A stretch of 35,746 nt of DNA from Leptolyngbyaceae cyanobacterium MO_188.B28 (GTDB lineage: Bacteria > Cyanobacteriota > Cyanobacteriia > Phormidesmidales > Phormidesmidaceae). The stretch spans positions 1 through 35,746 of the forward strand of contig JASJDH010000010.1 in assembly GCA_030065175.1 (NCBI GenBank), written 5' to 3'. The notes under the pieces are model-generated. The model was not told the DNA's origin. It did no database searches and saw only the letters and a program-made list of their open reading frames with translations. Below are positions 33,265 through 35,746 of the stretch, one piece after another. Numbering within the stretch: position 1 is the first letter of the stretch; each line of letters opens with the position of its first letter. The translations under genes and the position numbers were made by a program.

Positions 33265-34549
33265 CGGTGGGCGTCCAGTTGATTCTCATGCCGCTCAAAG
33301 TGGGTCGGTGCATAACGCGGACGACCCTGAGCGTGTAGAGTTCAGCCAGCAGCGCCAGGACGATCCGGGTTCCCAGCAGCGCCGCCACACCCCAAGCGCT
33401 CCAAATGAGTCCAGCCAGGAGGGGGCCGACCACCGTGCCGGCATCTTCGCCAGCGCTCATCAAGCCGATGATCCGAGCTCGTTTTGACTTGTCGCCCGCC
33501 GAGATTTCCGCCATCATTGCCGCCCAGGCGGGACGAAAGGCGGCTGTGCCGATGCGATCGCAGACTTTAGCGCTGAGGAAACCGGCAAAGGTAGGAGACA
33601 CCCAGTAAAGGATTGAGGAGGCCACATTAGTCAGACTTCGGGTCATCAACACCCATTTACGACTGGCGCGGTCGTAGAGCCAACCAAACACTGGCGTTGA
33701 AACCAGGGTGACAATCGTCGAGACCAGATAAAAGAAACCAGCCTGGGCCGCGCTCAAGCCTGCATATTCAACCAGCAATAAGGGCATCAAACTACGGAGC
33801 ATTCGACCGATGCTGCTGAGCAGGAAACCGTATCCCACAAACAGCAGCAAGTTTGTTTTGAGGGGAGGAGTCTGCCTGCCTGTCTTTAGGGGAGGAGCGG
33901 TGGGAAACGGGCTTTGAGCGAGGGCGGGGGACTTATCCGGGGGGGAGCTTTTACCTTTGGGGATCAAAACACTGACCGCTATTAGGGGCAAGACAGAAAG
34001 CAGGAAAGCGAGTCCAAATACCCAACTAAAATTCGAGGCAGTCAGGGTCAAGATTACCCCCGCCACGCCTTTGCCGATTGAGCTTGCCGTTCCTTTCGCG
34101 GTTTGATACCAGGCGAATGTGGCCGCCAGTTGCTTTTTGGCGCTGCGATCGGCGATTAAGGCGTGCATGGCCGGATCTCGCAGCGCCTTCGCTACTCCCC
34201 GGCTCGCCTGGAGTAAATAGAGATGTAAAGGGGTGCTGGCCGCCACCAGCAATAAGACCATGAGGCTACGCAGGCCGATCGACAGGGTGGCGCCGCGCTT
34301 ATATCCGATGCGGTCGGCAATCCAACCGATGAAGGGTTTTAAGGCCATAGACACGGCGATATTGAGGGAGGCCAATAGACCAATTTGGGCCACACTCAAC
34401 CCCAGATGGCGGGCGTACAGGGGCAGCGCAAACGCGATCAGGCCAAAGCTCAGGCGTGAAAAGAAGCCTTCGCTGATTACGCCTAACAGGGCTCGGGTTC
34501 TTTGAGGTGATGGGGATTGGAGATGATGACTCTGATTGGATTGAACCAT
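33191..34549 (-). CDS. MFS transporter
   Basis: 452 residues with about twelve helices, in two halves of six split by a proline/serine-rich loop near 205-230 that holds the repeat PPLKTGRQTPPLKTN. The family motif between helices 2 and 3 appears as GWIADRIGYKRG, and its second-half counterpart as GWLYDRASRKWV. ATG 34549 comes 3 nt after the stop of the glycerophosphotransferase-like gene, so translation is probably coupled. The last ~40 residues are hydrophilic and lie over the 3' end of the GDPD gene. Substrate unknown. Confidence 0.88.
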   Translation of the reverse strand: MVQSNQSHHLQSPSPQRTRALLGVISEGFFSRLSFGLIAFALPLYARHLGLSVAQIGLLASLNIAVSMALKPFIGWIADRIGYKRGATLSIGLRSLMVLLLVAASTPLHLYLLQASRGVAKALRDPAMHALIADRSAKKQLAATFAWYQTAKGTASSIGKGVAGVILTLTASNFSWVFGLAFLLSVLPLIAVSVLIPKGKSSPPDKSPALAQSPFPTAPPLKTGRQTPPLKTNLLLFVGYGFLLSSIGRMLRSLMPLLLVEYAGLSAAQAGFFYLVSTIVTLVSTPVFGWLYDRASRKWVLMTRSLTNVASSILYWVSPTFAGFLSAKVCDRIGTAAFRPAWAAMMAEISAGDKSKRARIIGLMSAGEDAGTVVGPLLAGLIWSAWGVAALLGTRIVLALLAELYTLRVVRVMHRPTLSGMRINWTPTAMGSCQAPLTKAGENQPSYHLPRR

Positions 34550-34552
34550 GGT

Positions 34553-35629
34553 TTACTGACTCACCTGTGAACGGAGGATCTGCTCGATCTGGGCGATCCC
34601 GCGCTGGGTGGCGCGGTTGTCCCGAGGATTCAACACGCTGTAGTGAAGCACCCGCTCTCGCTGGTCATGGTAGCGATCGCACTGCAAATTTTGATCAATC
34701 AGAGGTTTGAGGTCTGACATGCGATCGCAGACATCGCCGCACTGCCAGAGATAGGTCATAGAGGTCACATCGGCGCTGCGACGCAACAGTCCAGGTTGGG
34801 GATTGAGGAACACTGCTGGACGATCGAAATACAACCACTCGTAACCAGAGGCGGAGATATCGCCAATGAACAGATCCGCCTGGGCGAACCAAGGCATGAC
34901 GTTTCCCGAACGAATCAGCTTAATGTCAGGAATACGCTGGAGCCGCGCCACAATCGTCGGGTCGTAGAAGGGACGATTAGGGTTGAAAATATTGGGGTGA
35001 GGTTTGACAATCAAGTTGTAATCCTGGCGGATCTGATCCACGACATCAAGGTTATTCAAAAAGTGCTCAATCGAGCTGATACCGCGTTTACGCCAGGTCG
35101 GACAGTAGATGATCGTCTTACGGCCATTGTCAAAGAGCTTTGGCAGAGTGGGTGGGCAGTCAAACTTGGGATAGCCGATCAGCGACCACCGCATCGTTCG
35201 ATTCGCTGGAGTCTGCAACAAGCGATCCACTTGTCGCCGCCCCACACACAGGCAAAGCCGGTAGTCACTGAAATCTCGTTCATAGGTGAAGGGCTTATCA
35301 GACATGCCGTGAAAAATTTGAATGGCGCGAGTGTGGCGGGTCCGTTCTTCAGCTCGCAAAAAGCTCGGCGTCAATACCAGATCATAGGTATCCAGGTCAC
35401 AGTTTGTCGTCAACAGGTGGTTGTATCCGGCATATTCGTGATTCCCTTCCCCATCAGCACTGAATTGACGAACCACTAGAAAATTTTGATTGGAGCCCTG
35501 CTGCAGGAAATAGTCCAGATAGGGCTTTAGCGCAGCAAAGTAATGCAGGTTAGCGGGATCTCTCAGGTAGTAGGCAATGCGTTGAGGAACTTTGGTTTTC
35601 TCGATCGGCGTGATGGCGGCGTGCAGCAT
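34553..35629 (-). CDS. CDP-glycerol glycerophosphotransferase-family (TagB/TagF-like) protein
   Basis: 358 residues with the GT-B-like signatures of the family: IFHGMSDKPFTY (His107-Gly108), IIYCPTWRKRG (177-182), LIVKPHPN (207-213), DLFIGDISASGYEWLYFDRPAVFLNP (252-277). Relatives move glycerol-phosphate from CDP-glycerol to wall polymers or glycans. Cyanobacteria lack teichoic acid, so an exopolysaccharide or other glycan is likelier. First gene of a coupled pair with the MFS gene. No membrane anchor is evident. Confidence 0.8.
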   Translation of the reverse strand: MLHAAITPIEKTKVPQRIAYYLRDPANLHYFAALKPYLDYFLQQGSNQNFLVVRQFSADGEGNHEYAGYNHLLTTNCDLDTYDLVLTPSFLRAEERTRHTRAIQIFHGMSDKPFTYERDFSDYRLCLCVGRRQVDRLLQTPANRTMRWSLIGYPKFDCPPTLPKLFDNGRKTIIYCPTWRKRGISSIEHFLNNLDVVDQIRQDYNLIVKPHPNIFNPNRPFYDPTIVARLQRIPDIKLIRSGNVMPWFAQADLFIGDISASGYEWLYFDRPAVFLNPQPGLLRRSADVTSMTYLWQCGDVCDRMSDLKPLIDQNLQCDRYHDQRERVLHYSVLNPRDNRATQRGIAQIEQILRSQVSQ

Positions 35630-35658
35630 TGGACTTCCAGGGTTGTTGATGAAAAGTA

Positions 35659-35746
35659 GGGGGACAGGGGGGGCAGGGGGACAGGGGGGGGCAGGGGGAG
35701 TAAGGGGGCAGGGGGGCAGGGGGGCAGGGGGCAGGGGGCAGGGAGC
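35659..35746. repeat. G-rich heptamer tandem repeat
   Basis: Units GGGGGCA and GGGGGACA repeat to the window edge, about 12 times, imperfectly. Long G runs could form quadruplexes. It sits directly upstream of the glycerophosphotransferase-like gene, in its promoter region. Short heptamer repeats like this are known in cyanobacteria. Confidence 0.85.

Noticed and set aside
34796-35479. 227 aa plus-strand ORF
   Set aside because: It is a shadow of the glycerophosphotransferase-like gene, whose signatures on the minus strand are clear.
35659-35746. CRISPR array
   Set aside because: Units are 7-8 bp tandem heptamers without spacers.

Overview
The window is a piece of a cyanobacterial chromosome. 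The evidence is nine copies of the HIP1 octamer GCGATCGC, two genes of the Psb34 (Ssl1498-like) photosystem II family, histidine kinases with the cyanobacterial core AHEINNP plus a long helical insert, and a dense load of insertion sequences and MITE-like repeats. I cannot name the genus. No rRNA, tRNA or CRISPR array was seen.

Layout. Positions 1-3200: a DDE transposase cut by the window edge, a gene-free stretch, a Psb34-like gene with its own promoter and terminator, and a decayed IS6-like transposase. Positions 3183-5399: a dCACHE-type sensor kinase whose last codons run into the remnant right end of an IS200 element. Positions 5400-7490: two copies of a ~190 bp inverted-repeat element, an IS200 fragment, and an 820 bp group II intron that has lost nearly all of its maturase ORF. 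Positions 7600-12740: a histidine kinase with an AhpD-like CxxC domain at its N-terminus and a REC-GAF response regulator, separated by a MITE and a frameshifted IS1182-like element. Positions 13008-16531: a DUF2809 membrane protein, a small membrane protein and a PAS-GGDEF-EAL protein. Positions 16532-21780: mostly repeats, small or broken genes and a shorter Psb34-like paralog. Positions 21783-25532: a same-strand run of PxpB-like, PxpC-like, EamA transporter and a small Coq4-like protein, preceded by dyad/direct-repeat operator candidates. Positions 26064-29050: a lipoprotein of the NMT1/SsuA-like binding-protein class followed 20 bp later by a sensor kinase, with no permease or ATPase. Positions 29051-32540: repeats, an intact IS200 element, a stand-alone 2-oxo-acid dehydrogenase acyltransferase (E2) catalytic domain and an OmpR-type regulator fragment. 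Positions 32557-35629: a glycerophosphodiester phosphodiesterase converging on a coupled MFS / CDP-glycerol-glycerophosphotransferase-like pair. Positions 35659-35746: a G-rich heptamer repeat.

How the parts relate. The window is rich in signal transduction: three sensor kinases with one shared catalytic core, one REC-GAF regulator and a c-di-GMP enzyme. The inputs look varied: periplasmic dCACHE, redox-type AhpD domain, and a binding-protein partner. Mobile DNA has rearranged or pruned several of these genes. The strongest candidates for something undescribed are the AhpD-PAS-kinase with its probable REC-GAF partner, the binding-protein/kinase pair, the Coq4-like gene at the end of the PxpB/PxpC run, and the pair of Psb34 paralogs that share an N-terminal segment and similar control sequences.
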